Assembly (NCBI GenBank): GCA_013396525.1
Contig: VWYX01001164.1
Location: 171,295 to 235,294, forward strand
Direction: 5' to 3'
DNA: 64,000 nucleotides
Source: Chaetorhynchus papuensis
Taxonomy: Eukaryota > Chordata > Aves > Passeriformes > Rhipiduridae
The notes below the pieces were generated by a model, which worked only from the letters and a program-made list of their open reading frames with translations, was not told the DNA's origin and ran no database searches. Positions within the stretch are counted from its first letter, which is position 1, and each line of letters starts with the position of its first letter. Positions 33,201-43,000 of this stretch are shown piece by piece. Made by a program: the position numbers and the translations under genes.

Positions 33201-34900
33201 GGAAGGACGGAGGAAAGAGACGGACCCGGGCAAGAAGGACACGGAGGGCGGCGGGCTGGGCAAGGAGGCCTTCGCCCCGCTGATGGTGCACACGGACAGC
33301 CCCCCGCACCTGAGCGCCGGGCACCTGCAGAGCCTGGCGCTCTCCGGCCTCCACGGGCAGCAGTTCTTCAGCCCGCTGGGCGCTGGGCAGCCCCTCTTCA
33401 TCCACCCGGGACAGTTCGCCATGGCCCCCGGCGCCTTCTCTGCCATGGGCATGGGACACTTGCTGGCCTCTGTGACCGGTGGGGGGAGCCTGGAGAATGG
33501 AGCCCTCTCGTCCGCCCCGGGCGCGGCAGGGACGGCCACCCCCTTCCCTTTCCACCTCTCCCAGCACATGTTGGCCTCTCAGGTAAGCACCTGCACCTGC
33601 CCTGTATCCCCATCCCTATCCCGGCTGCCCAGCTGGACCCTGGAATCTCCTCTTCGTGTCTTCCCAAAAAGCTCCCTGAGTGAGCGGAGCACTTTGGGGA
33701 TGCAGCTCAGGCCTGGCCAGTGTCACCCCCAGTGTGGGGACATGCAGGGTGGCCCCATTGCAGGGAAGGAGCTGTTGGTGTCCTCAGCCTCCCCCAGGCC
33801 CTCTGCAGCCCATGGGGACAAGGGGGTGACACACCCCTGACATGTTACCAGATGAGGCATAGGCAGAATGTCGGAAACATTTTGAAGGTGGCTTCAGGGT
33901 TGATTTGAGGAGGAATCTTTATTATTTTGCAGCTGCTATGGCTCCTCCACAGTCAAGGGCAGAGTCAGGAGCTGTGGCCCTGCCTGACCTGGCTGTCCCC
34001 ATCCAGCAGCTCCCTGTCTTCCTGTCAGCTCTGAAACAGCTCCCACAATGCCTGTGCTGTGCTACCTTTCCCATCCCCTCTGATGGAATACATAAAGATG
34101 TCTTTGAACTCCCCTAATTTATCGATCCTGCTTAACAATGTGTTTTAATGTGGTTAAGGGGCTGTGATGCTGCACAGGCAAGGACATGCAGCGTGCAGGG
34201 AGGGGACAGGGCAGATCTCAGAGAGGGGTTTGTGCTCGGTGTCACCAGCCTGGGTCAGGATGGGGTGGATGGGGCTGTACCACCTCCCTCAGCCTGTCGC
34301 ATGTGGATATCCCCACACTCCGTTTTTAGGATGACACTGGGCTGTTCCAGCTTTGCCTTGGCTTTCTTGGGGGAACACAGCTGGGGGGACAGGCAGGAGG
34401 GGGGATGCAGCAAAGCACCAGCACAGCTCTGACCCCTCTTTCTCTCTCCACAGGGAATCCCGATGCCCACCTTCGGCGGACTCTTCCCCTACCCCTACAC
34501 CTACATGGCAGCAGCCGCAGCGGCCGCCTCGGCCATGCCGGCCACCAGCGCAGCCGCCGCTGGGCCGCTGTCCCGCAACCCCTTCCTGGGCAGCAGCCGG
34601 CCCCGCCTGCGCTTCAGTCCCTACCAGCTCCCGGTCACCATCCCGCCCAGCACCAACCTGCTGACCACCGGCCTGCCCACCAGCCTCAACCCCGGCTCCG
34701 AGGGCTCCAAGGCCGGCAGCAGCCGGGAATCCAGCCCCCTGCCCGAGGTGCCCCTGCACAAGGGGGGCAGCCAGCGCCCCGCTGCCTCCCCCAAGGGCTC
34801 CCTGAAGGAGTCCCTCAATGAACTGCAGAACATCCAGAGACTGGTGAGCGGGCTGGAGAGCCAGCGGGAGCTGTCACCCGGCAGGGAGTCCCCGAAGTGA
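26102..34900 (+). CDS. TBX2: TBX2, T-box transcription factor 2 (complete, seven coding exons)
   Basis: Joining 26102-26466, 27162-27429, 29998-30144, 31351-31427, 31505-31674, 32969-33582 and 34454-34900 gives 2088 nt, 695 residues plus stop; human TBX2, as I recall it, has 712. Every junction has GT/AG ends and keeps frame. The N-terminus has the MAYHPFHAPRPADFP motif. The T-box DNA-binding domain spans about residues 97-286 and includes LWDQFHKLGTEM, MFPPFKVRVSGL, YKFHNSRWMVAGKADP and NPFAKGFRDTGNGRREK. A basic RREKRKQ stretch (282-288) is a likely nuclear localisation signal. The C-terminal half, with HLSQHMLASQ and an alanine-rich run, corresponds to the repression region. TBX2 is a nuclear repressor in limb, heart atrioventricular canal, eye and lung development. 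The N-terminal poly-alanine run of the human protein is absent here. Confidence 0.97.
27162..27429 (+). CDS. TBX2: TBX2 coding exon 2 (T-box core)
   Basis: 268 bp after a CTCTCCGCAG acceptor, completing Arg122 and encoding residues 123-211 (RMFPPFKVRV through ISDKHGF). This is the central T-box, including the conserved YKFHNSRWMVAGKADP and YIHPDSPATG motifs. The donor is TTT|GTAAGT, phase 0. Confidence 0.98.
27430..29997 (+). other. TBX2: TBX2 intron 2
   Basis: 2568 bp, the longest TBX2 intron. It begins with a 16-bp tandem repeat (27505-27575). It then has an A-rich low-complexity tract (about 28112-28262) and a T-rich tract (about 28557-28662). An AT-rich block with several homeodomain-type cores follows (about 28960-29240) and looks like a candidate conserved element. 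I found no exon comparable to the alternative exon 2a of TBX3. Confidence 0.85.
27505..27575. repeat. 16-bp tandem repeat in TBX2 intron 2
   Basis: About four copies of the unit TTTGCCCGGTGCGGGG, the first and last slightly altered. GC-rich and locally G-run forming. Confidence 0.9.
29998..30144 (+). CDS. TBX2: TBX2 coding exon 3 (T-box)
   Basis: 147 bp, residues 212-260, beginning TILNSMHKYQPRFHIV and ending VTAYQNDK. Acceptor CACCCAG, donor AAG|GTACGG, both phase 0. The motif TYVFPETDFIAVTAYQN is one of the most conserved parts of the T-box. Confidence 0.98.
30145..31350 (+). other. TBX2: TBX2 intron 3
   Basis: 1206 bp. It contains a CCCTGT-type repeat (30158-30275), a short GT run (about 30304-30322), an ATT-rich degenerate stretch (about 30418-30490) and a duplicated GGATGCTCGGGCCGGG unit (about 30945-30980) in G-run-rich sequence. 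An AT-rich stretch (about 31050-31250) may be regulatory. Confidence 0.85.
30158..30275. repeat. CCCTGT-type tandem repeat in TBX2 intron 3
   Basis: Roughly 15-18 copies of a CCCTGT hexamer with interspersed CCCTGCC variants, decaying to CCCGTCCCC at the right end. Simple-sequence expansion just after the exon 3 donor. Confidence 0.9.
31351..31427 (+). CDS. TBX2: TBX2 coding exon 4
   Basis: 77 bp encoding ITQLKIDNNPFAKGF and RDTGNGRREK, the end of the T-box, plus two bases of split Arg286. Acceptor CCCTCACAG, donor AG|GTAAGG. The following intron (31428-31504) is only 77 bp. Confidence 0.97.
31505..31674 (+). CDS. TBX2: TBX2 coding exon 5
   Basis: 170 bp completing Arg286 and encoding KQLSLPSLRMFEEPCK, an acidic/serine-rich segment and PSPLRLKGSGR, plus the first base of Glu343. 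Acceptor GCCCGCAG, donor GAG|GTAACG. Human TBX2 has the same layout but differs clearly in the linker, as expected outside the T-box. Confidence 0.95.
31675..32968 (+). other. TBX2: TBX2 intron 5
   Basis: 1294 bp without coding signal. AT-rich stretches (about 31870-32130) include a TATATATTT-like segment and an A-rich GAAAA run. The rest is ordinary mixed sequence ending in the CCCCTTGCAG acceptor. Confidence 0.8.
32969..33582 (+). CDS. TBX2: TBX2 coding exon 6
   Basis: 614 bp, completing Glu343 and encoding residues 344-547. The first half is highly charged (many Glu, Lys and Arg), and the second half has HGQQFFSPLGAGQPLF, FSAMGMGHLLASV and FPFHLSQHMLASQ, typical of the TBX2/TBX3 C-terminal half. 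The glycine-rich insert of human TBX2 is absent. The donor is CAG|GTAAGC; the frame stays open in the intron to 33840 but carries no family similarity. Confidence 0.95.
33583..34453 (+). other. TBX2: TBX2 intron 6
   Basis: 871 bp of unique sequence between exons 6 and 7. I see nothing in it beyond splice sites. Confidence 0.8.
34454..34900 (+). CDS. TBX2: TBX2 coding exon 7 (C-terminus)
   Basis: 447 bp encoding residues 548-695 and TGA. It starts GIPMPTFGGLFPYPYTYM, has two alanine-rich runs, then RPRLRFSPYQLPVTIPPS and ends QRLVSGLESQRELSPGRESP-K. The ending is nearly identical to human TBX2, which fixes both gene identity and stop. Acceptor CTCTCCACAG. Confidence 0.97.
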   Translation, partial: GIPMPTFGGLFPYPYTYMAAAAAAASAMPATSAAAAGPLSRNPFLGSSRPRLRFSPYQLPVTIPPSTNLLTTGLPTSLNPGSEGSKAGSSRESSPLPEVPLHKGGSQRPAASPKGSLKESLNELQNIQRLVSGLESQRELSPGRESPK

Positions 34901-35466
34901 CCGGCGGGGTGGGCAGCGAGCCCTCCCGGCAGGGCGAGAAGCACTGGTATTTTGTACAGCACAGTATAAATATTTATTGTGGAGCGAGGGGTGGGAACAG
35001 ACAGGGAGCAGGGTGCTGGAGCAGAGGGACGGACCCCACAGACCAAGCGGACCCACCATCCCAGAGGAGCCAGGAGGGAGCAGCTGGAGCGCAGGGCTTG
35101 CCCACCCCTTCAGCTGTGGGGCTGGGAGCGGCTCCCCCACTCCAGCGAGGCCATGGAGCCCCCAGGACCCCCCAATTCCCCGCTTCGGGTACTGGGCAGC
35201 TCGGGGGAGGGTGATGAGCTGGTGCCGAGACACCTGATGGACGGGGCAGCCCCAGCCCCTGCCTCGGTGGGGGGGTGAGAGGGGCCAAACCCTCATCTGT
35301 GCAAGGGGAGGGGGAAGGAAAAAGTAATTAAAAAAGAAAAAAAAAGAGATAAGAAACGGAAGATGGAAACCAAACCGCCTCGGCAGCCGCCGCCGCGCAG
35401 AGCGGGCACGGCGGGGGAAGCCTCGTGGGTACCTGGGCAGATATTTATGAAATAAATGGTAATTTG

Positions 35467-35474
35467 TGTAAATA
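35467..35474 (+). promoter_or_regulatory. Pumilio response element TGTAAATA in TBX2 3' UTR
   Basis: Exact match to UGUANAUA, the PUM1/PUM2 binding site, in AT-rich accessible sequence of the 3' UTR. Confidence 0.5.
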
Positions 35475-35535
35475 AGCTATAAGGATCCCAGAATATGCAA
35501 ATTGGTATTAATTTATTCAGAGTTGTACATTGGTG

Positions 35536-35543
35536 TGTACATA
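35536..35543 (+). promoter_or_regulatory. Pumilio response element TGTACATA in TBX2 3' UTR
   Basis: Second exact UGUANAUA match, 69 nt after the first. A near match (TGTACATT) lies just before it. Confidence 0.5.
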
Positions 35544-35791
35544 ATATTTAGAGTTTAACTCCTCGCATTTAAGTTTTTTCGTTTTTTTTTTTTTCATTTT
35601 ACATGAACATATATATTGTAAATGAAAACTATTTAGCTCTTTGTGATTGAAGGAGATATCGGTTTCTCTGTGTTTTAAAATATTGTTTATCCCGCCTGTT
35701 CTCTAGGACAATCATGTGCCACTGATAAAACAATTTTTGGAGTCATTAAAACTAAGATTTCAATCCTTTAACGGACTTTTGAAAGGGAAAA

Positions 35792-35797
35792 AATAAA
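35792..35797 (+). terminator. TBX2 poly(A) signal, proximal candidate
   Basis: AATAAA in A-rich context 0.9 kb after the TBX2 stop codon. It may give a shorter 3' UTR that still keeps both Pumilio elements. Confidence 0.5.
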
Positions 35798-36032
35798 GTA
35801 ACGAATCCAAAACGTAACTAAAATATTGCTACAGTGCGGGGTATAGAAAATGCAGGAATAAACCTCAGGTTTTTATTTTTCACTCCAGAACAAAAAAAAA
35901 AAAAGTATAATAAATTTAAATATCACAGGACTGTGCTCTATATTTGTTTTAAAATAAAAAGATACATGATTTGCAACGTGCTGGTTACTCGGGTATCTGT
36001 CTGTTCAGTTTTGATGAATTCTCACATCTTTC

Positions 36033-36038
36033 AATAAA
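36033..36038 (+). terminator. TBX2 poly(A) signal, distal candidate
   Basis: AATAAA preceded by CATCTTTC and followed by an A run, at the sharp boundary from AT-rich UTR to CpG-rich DNA. Confidence 0.6.
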
Positions 36039-36504
36039 AAAAAAAACCTACTCGGAGAAGTCCTGCCGGCTCCCGCCTGTTTCATTCCCGCGGCCTCTCC
36101 GCCCCATCGGGGCCGCCGCTCCTCCGCAGGTGCGCGGCGCTGGGAGCCGCCCCCTCCGCGGTGCGCGGAGCCTCCGTGGCTGACGGGCAAAGACGGAAAC
36201 ACCCCGGGCTGCGCGGCCGCGGCCCCGGCGGAGCTCAGGGCACGCTCCGCCGGCTTTGCCCGTCGCGGGTTGCTGCCTCCAGGGCCTTGCTCGCCCCGCC
36301 GAGGGAGGGGAGCGGCAGGTGCGCGGGGAGGGGGCGCGGAGGCACTGCGGGTGCGGCGGGAGGCGGCAGCGGGACCCTCCGGGGGGCCAGCGCTGTGGGG
36401 AAGCGGAGCCGGGGCCGCCGGTAGCGCACCGCCGCTGCTGCCGCGGGGACGGGACCGGCGGCCACAGGAGAGCACTGGCCACAGCGGCACGGACCGGGAT
36501 GGAG

Positions 36505-36620
36505 TGAGCGGGGCAGACCGGTACCGTCGGTCGTGTGGAAGGGATGACCCGGGCACGCCGGTATCGTCCGGGATGGTGACGGAGCCACCCGGGCGCGCCG
36601 GTACTGTCAGGGTCGGGGCT
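36505..36620. repeat. Degenerate tandem repeat, about 40-bp units
   Basis: Three diverged units, each with a CCGGTA(C/T)(C/T)GTC-type core (near 36518, 36559 and 36598) followed by GGG-ATG or GGG-TCG. Confidence 0.55.
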
Positions 36621-36813
36621 GCCGCGGGGCGTGGGCTTTAAGTCCCCACGTCTCCCCCAGCGCCCGGAGCCGGTCGGGGCGTCTCGGGGCGCGGCCGCGG
36701 AGGAACGAGCAGCGCCTTTCCTCACCAATTACCCTTCTCCCGTGCGGGATTTACGGCCGCGGGCGCGGCGGGGGCGCGGCCCCCTCGGGCTGAGGCGCAG
36801 CGCCGGGCGCAGG

Positions 36814-36827
36814 GCGCCCTCTGCTGG
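36814..36827 (-). promoter_or_regulatory. CTCF-type motif between TBX2 and TBX4
   Basis: The minus strand reads CCAGCAGAGGGCGC, matching all 14 positions of the vertebrate CTCF core consensus CCASYAGRKGGCRS. It sits in the CpG island after TBX2. Weaker plus-strand matches lie at 39927-39940 (12 of 14) and 45589-45602 (13 of 14). Confidence 0.55.
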
Positions 36828-36960
36828 CGCCGCCGCGCTCCCGCCGCCGCCGCGGCCCCGACCGGGGAGGACCCGGGAGGGAGCGGCCCCTCCTCGGCCT
36901 CCCCCGCGCTCCCGTCCCGGCCTCCCGGGGGCTCCACGCGGGGAAGGGGCTTTGAACCCC

Positions 36961-38215
36961 CCCAGTGACTGAGGAGAGGTGCTGGGGCTGAGTTCCTCGG
37001 CGAAGGGAGAGGAGATGCTGCCTCTGTTACAGGACCAGCAGGGTGGGAAAGCCTTGCCCAGGAGGAGGGTGTAGTGACTAAAATTAGGCTTGCAGGATTA
37101 TTTCCAAAGGAACATCACTAGGGATGAGTGACAATTTAATGGGCTCTATTTTTAGTGAGGGGGCATAACGTGTGCCAATGTGGGGACTCCTCTGGCCCTT
37201 TTCTCTCTAATCCACCCATGCTGGATTTAGGCTAAGGTGGCTGGGACAGTCACAGGGGGAAGAAGGTGACGGTGCTGCAGGACTTGGAGGGGCAGCCTCA
37301 TGATGGGTTCCTGCCATCCTAGTGGGTCAGGGACAGCCCTGTCATCCATCCTGGCTTGGGGACCAAGCACTGGTGCCAGTGGGACATCCCAACCTGCCCG
37401 CTGAGCACAAAGCCACTCTTCACTGGGGAGGGGAAAAGCGTTGTGTGGGTTCATGACAGTGACCCTGAGGAACAGTGCCCAAAGGCAGGGAGCAGGGCCT
37501 GGGCCCCCCAAGCCAGGGTGTTTCAGCAGTAGCTGAGCAGCTTCACGCCTGCCCTTTCCATCCCCAGGCTCTGAGAAACCCTATTCAAGCAGCTTGATGA
37601 GCAGCTACCGATTAGTCACGCACTGTGCTGGGATTTCTTTTCCTTCAGCTATGAAAAGGCGCTGGGAGGCCCTGCCGGGGCACACCCGGCACAGCACCCC
37701 CGTGGCTCTGCTGCTCTGCACCTGGCAAAACCTGGCTTGGCCATGTCACGGCGGTCACTATCAAGTCACAAAGATGAAATGCTGGGTGCTCCAGTGACTT
37801 CAGGAACTGGTGTTTAACCAGCAGGTAACACAGGTGCCGTGCCACCAGGGCAGCGGGGTCCTTGAACACCAAAGTTTTCACTAGGGTTAGTGGTGAGTTC
37901 TGAATCTCTTCAGCTAAATGCCCGAGGTGCTTGGCCAGACACTAAAAATAGCAGAGCTGCCCTGAGGGCTTCGTGGGCCTGGTGGACAAACCCGGGCTGA
38001 CTTGGCCGCTGAGCTGCCGTGCAGCACAATAGTGCTGCTGGAAGGGCTCCACGGGCGGGTGTTTGTAAACAGGAACATGAACTCCTGCCAGAGCATCTCG
38101 CAGCCCTGCAGAGGGGGAACGCTGCCACAGCTCTTGTCTCTGTGCAGCCCGGGGGGGCTTTGCAGGACCCCTTGGCCCTCATCTGGGTTGTCGGCCCTGT
38201 GTTCATCTGTTATCC
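36961..38215. other. TBX2-TBX4 intergenic segment, no gene seen
   Basis: Unique mixed-composition sequence without convincing coding, RNA or repeat features. Confidence 0.6.
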
Positions 38216-38545
38216 CAGAGAATCAAAGAATAGTTGGGAGGAATCCTAAAACCCATCTTGTTCCAAGCCCCCACTGTGGGTAGGGACACTTTCTACTATT
38301 CCAGGTTGCTCCAAGCCCCATCCAGGACACTGCCAGGGATGGAACAGCCACAGCTTCTCTGGGCACCCTGTGCCACGGCCTCACCACCCTCACAGGGAAC
38401 AATTTCCTACCGACATTTAATCTAAATCTCTCCTCTTTTAGTTTAAAACCATCGCCCTTGCCCTGTCATCTGTCTGTGTAAAAAGTAGCTCTCCTTTTTT
38501 TTATAAGTCCCCCTTAAGTACTGCAAGTTGCAGGAGGGGCAAGGG
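38216..38545 (-). mobile_element. CR1 LINE 3' fragment (reverse orientation)
   Basis: Starts with AGAGAATCAAAGAATAGTTGGG, the complement of the CR1 3' end with its ATTCT octamer-type terminus. It continues with CAGGTTGCTCCAAGCCCCAT, TTCTCTGGGCACCCTGTGCC, TTTTAGTTTAAAACCAT and TATAAGTCCCCCTTAAGTAC. About 330 bp, 5'-truncated and diverged. Its left end (the element's 3' end) is clear. Confidence 0.92.
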
Positions 38546-38679
38546 TCTGAGAATGATGCCATGGAGCTGGGCGTGCCGTGGTGCCAGGATCCTGCCCCAC
38601 ATCAGGAGCTCCCCCAGCCCTGGGGAATCCCAGGGCCTGTCGCTGCCACACAGAGGATCAAATCCCCCATTAGAACACT

Positions 38680-40060
38680 TCAATGAGCGTCTGCCAGCCC
38701 CGACTGTGCGAGCGCGGGGTGCGGCCGCCGGGGAAGGGGAGCCCCGGTCCGGTGGGACGGGCAGCGGGTGGGCGGTGGGGCGGCAGCTCTTTATGTCGGG
38801 CTGGCGCCGTGCTGCCGCCGCGCCTCCTCCGCACCCGGGACAAAGCGGAGCGGGCCGAGCCCCGGCCCCGGCTCCCAATTAGGGCCCCGCCGGCCCTGCC
38901 CCCCGCGGAGCGCAGGGGCGATGGGGGCGCAGCCGCGGTCACGGCCCCGGAACCCCAATTACCCGCGGGGCCGCCGCTCTGTCTGCGGCTCCCGATCGCG
39001 GATCAATAGACAAAGGGCAGCGGTGGGGCCCCGGAGGGCTCTGCACACACCCACCCCCCACTCCCGGTGAAGCCTCGCCCCCCATCCCGGCCGGACATCC
39101 CTGCGCACCCGCCGCACCTGTGCGCTCGGGGCGGGATGCGCGGCTGCGGGGCTGAGCCCCGGTGTGCAGTACAGCCGCTCTCTGCCGGTGACTGTCCCCT
39201 CTGCCCGCTCCAGGGCTGAGCCCCCGGACCCTCTGCCTGGATCCTTCCTCCGGGCACCGGCATCTCAAAGGCTCTTAGCCCCACTCATCCGGTTCTGGCC
39301 CGCCATCCCCGCGGGGGCACGGTCCTTGTCCCGGGCCGGGGCTGTGGGAAGGACGCAGCAGCCATCCAGGCTGTTCCCTGCCACAAGGTTCCCAGAGCCA
39401 CTTTGATCCGCGTGGGTGTCTAGGGGGTGGAGGGAAGGGGGGGTAAAAACATTATCAGTGAAAAAGCAGCTGTTTATTTTGATACGAAGCCGGTTCTTAG
39501 CCACAGGCACCGTTTGCTCCGTCCGTGCTCTTCAGGCAGGGTGGGAAAGGGGAAAGGGGAGGCTCTCGGTTTATTCCGGTTGTTTACAGCGGCGGGTGAT
39601 GCCGAGGGAGAGCCAGGTCCATCGCCCCTCGGCGCCCGCCCGGGCCTTTTCCCAAGCCTTCCTCGGAGCCGCGCCGGGAAGGGAGGAGGCTCTGCTCGGG
39701 ACATCCGACGGGATGGAGCGGAGGCTCCAGGCGGGGGGAGCCCAGCTGCCCCCTCCGCTGCTCTCCTAGGGGGGTCACACCGCTCCCAGCCCGCGCCTCA
39801 GGGCAGCGGCACTAGAACGGCACCGTTTGGTTGTGGGGTCGCAGGAAAACCCAAACCTAAACCCGGAATTTTCCCTGCCCGGGATATGCCCCAAATCCGG
39901 AGAATCCCGGCGCTGACCCGAGCTGGCCGCCAGATGGAGCAGCGGCGCCGCGCCGAGGGGCGGCCCCGGGGGCGCGGCTGTGTCGGGGGTCCCGGGGGGG
40001 TACCCGGGGGTCCCCAGAGGGTTCCCCGGCGGCAGCAGCTTGTACCGGTGGCACCATCAG
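38680..40060. other. Intergenic CpG island between TBX2 and TBX4
   Basis: CpG-dense stretch with no splice-supported gene on either strand. A short AT-rich interruption (about 39410-39500) divides it. In human a small poorly understood gene (C17orf82) lies between TBX2 and TBX4, but I cannot show homology to it here. Confidence 0.55.
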
Positions 40061-43000
40061 TGATCCCAGGGGTTTGGCTTCCTACAGACAGCGGGAGTGG
40101 TGGGTCTGTGGCAGGTACCCCGCGTTGTGCCCACCCTCCAGCCCATCTGTCACCTGTGTCCTGCCACCTGCATGGCCATGTTGCACCTTTCTGAGGGCGT
40201 TTGTGTGGGTGCCTGTTCACTGTTCCTGTTCATGTGCCCATGTGAGCAGCCGCCCAGCAGATTGTCGAGGACCTGGCACTGTTCCCCAGCTTTGTGTGTT
40301 CTGCCAAAAATGCACCTTTTCTACACCTCCAGAGCCCCTCAGAATGCAGAGAAAAATCACTCCGAGGCACCTGAGCCCCAACAAGCAGCCTGAAGCAGTG
40401 ATGCTCTGTCTTCTGCATGGAAGGTCTTACATCGCCCAAGGAATTAATGGATGAAGTCATTCGTGGAAGGCTGCTCCTCTCCCTTTGGCATTGCTGTAGC
40501 TGGTGACGTGAGCACAGGTACATCTGTCCTTCGCTTCCCATTGATTCCTGTAAATGGCCCTTGCCTCCAGCCTTGGGCCTGGCACGCTCGGTAATTCTTT
40601 GGAAATAAGATCTAATTAAAATGAGACAGCGCTGTTGAGGGACTACCTAATTGTCTTTGCAAAATGACCTTGTGGAGATCCTGGCTCGGTTCCCAGCAGA
40701 AAGGTGTTGTCAGTGCAAAATCCTGTGTGGCTGGGGGGAATCAGTTAAAGACTTTTGGGAAATAATTCCCCAGGGTGGGAAATAATGAGCTGATGGAGAC
40801 ATGGCAGTGCTGCAGTCCCTGGGCCAGCTCCCTGTCTTCCCCTTCAGGCCATGTCAGGCCTCGGGGACACCCTCAAATGGCTTTAAAAGAGGCCAGTTCC
40901 ATGTGTGGTTCAGCCAAGGTCAATGCCAACAGGTATTCCTGGGGTTTCCCTCTACTCCCCCTGTACTCCTGTCTGCCCATGTCAGGGAGAAGGGAAATAA
41001 TTTGGCTGTAAAACCCTCAAAGGCATCCAGGATCCTGGATGATGCACCTAGACATGCCCCCAGCTCCAAGCTCACCCCATCCCATTCCTGCTGTGTCCTG
41101 CTCATTCCAAAGGTCCCACGGGGGACCGAGGGCTGGCACTACGGGGATGCTGAGTAGTGCTGCGAGGGGAGGGTGTCACCAGCTCCCCTCATTCCTACAG
41201 AGCCCCTCACCCTTGGGAAAGTTTTGGGACAAGACCTTTCCTGGTCTGCCAGACAGCACGAGAGCAGCCGGCCTCCACGAGAGGGAGCGTTTGCAGGGAT
41301 TTTTGTTCCAGCTGGATTGTTTTGGTTTTCCCCCGTTGTTTTCAAGCACAGGCCATCCCTCCGGCTGTCTGAGCCCTTTGCCTGCATGAAATGCCCGTTT
41401 TCGTGGGATGAGGGAGAACTGGGCAGAAATCTCGGCTTTCCTGAGAGAGTTATCATGTTGTAATAGTGCCATGACATGAGGGGAAACTCTCTGGTGACAC
41501 GGGGAGAAACTGCTCTTTCCCTGGCTGGGTGGCAGGGTCCTGTCCCATGTGAACAGGAGGATGTTTTCCTCCTTTTGGCCCTACTGGGGAGTGTTGTGAG
41601 TGGTCTTGGTCAAGTGTGGGGCACGGCATGAGTAGCCAAGCCAGCCCCTCACCATGGGGAGCACCGGAATGTGCTTCAGTGCTGGACCAGGTCCCCCAGG
41701 CTGGGATGGCTGGAGGGACCCTGACCCTGGGACACCCCGGTGTAGCTTCTTGTGGCAAAAAAAATGGCTTTGGCAGCTCATACACTTGGCCTGAGGCCTG
41801 GGGGGTTTGCTGGGACCTCATTTCAGGACTGGGAGGGGGATCCCACCCCTCCCCAACTCACTGCTCCCCTCTGCGAGTCACTTTGAGACCCCAGCAATGC
41901 TTGTGATCCTTCTAGAATGGGAACAGGCTGTTTATAACTTCCCAAGTGACTGCTACAAATCCAAGGCCAAAACTCCCACTTTTGGGGGCACAGGATCATG
42001 TCCTGGTGCCTTGGTGGCCACATGAGCCGTGGGTGGTTTGGAAGGAAGATGCACGGCCAGCTCGAGGCTTGGGAGGGGACCTGGTCCTGCCTCCCCCTGC
42101 CCTCCCTGTGTGTCCCTGGAGCCCAGACTACCCTATCTGCAAATTGCAGAGCAGATTATCAGCGAGCATGTCTGAGATTAAAGACCCCTCTTTATGTCTG
42201 GTTCCCCCAGAGCCGGGGAGGCCGGAGCTGAGTTCGGTGCAGACTCTTTGGCACCACGGGGCTGATTGCTGGGGTAACCTTTTCCTTGGCTGGGAGAAGC
42301 GAGGAGGGCTCAGACAATTTTCAGTCAAGGACAGAAAAAAAGAAAAAGCAGAAGGGAACACACAACAACAACAAGAGCAACAACAGTTTATTCCAGCAGG
42401 ATGTTGGGAGGAAATTCAGGCACAGCTCTGAGATGTTCCCAGTTCCTGTGATCTGGGCCAGGGAGTGAGTTACTGGGAAGGTTTGTCCCTGTGTTCTTCC
42501 TCAACAACCATTTGGTACTGGAAATTCTTGATGGAGAACCCAGTGAGAAGCCCAGAGGTGGTGGATTGGCAGCTGCAGGATGTAGAAAAGCCCTGGGGCT
42601 GCTCCTGCTTTGCTGTCCGGGCTGCACATGCAGAGCTCACACGGGTGCAGCACACGAATCACAGAGCCTGGTGCTGTGCAGGGAGGGCATCCTCATCAAA
42701 ACAGAGTGAGATTTTTTTTCTGAGAGTGCTCTGAGGGCTCTGGTGAGGAGGAATGGCAAAGATTTCTCTGTATTCTCCCAGGCAAAATGTGTGCCCAGCT
42801 GCTCTGAGCAAACCTCAGCCTTTGGAGGGTGCGCAGCCGAGGCTGGCCCGGAGCTGGGATAGTCCTGGCCAGCCAGAGCAGCTTAACAGGCTTAGGGCAG
42901 CGTAGTTCTTATAAACAATCACATGAATTACCACAAATCTCATTAGATCCGTGCTTCTCCTGTGTTCCTAATGCCCCTCGCAGGGTCCTGTGCAGGCGAT

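Larger units (their letters stand above)
34901..36058 (+). other. TBX2: TBX2 3' UTR
   Basis: About 1.15 kb. It starts GC-rich and becomes AT-rich after 35280, with several TTTATT/ATTTA stretches and two Pumilio-type elements. Canonical AATAAA hexamers occur at 35792, 35953 and 36033; the last, followed at once by an A run, is the most likely main end. Beyond it the sequence becomes a CpG island abruptly. Confidence 0.75.
36059..36960. other. CpG island directly after TBX2
   Basis: GC-rich, CpG-dense sequence beginning about 20 bp after the last TBX2 poly(A) signal. It contains a degenerate tandem array (about 36505-36620) and a perfect CTCF-type motif (36814-36827). No gene is supported; open frames on both strands reflect composition. 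It could be an insulator or the promoter of an unrecognised non-coding RNA. Confidence 0.65.

Noticed and set aside
33583..33840. Exon 6 frame continuing past the donor for 85 codons
   Set aside because: The donor GTAAGC is good, exon 7 joins in frame to known TBX2 sequence and the extension has no T-box family similarity.
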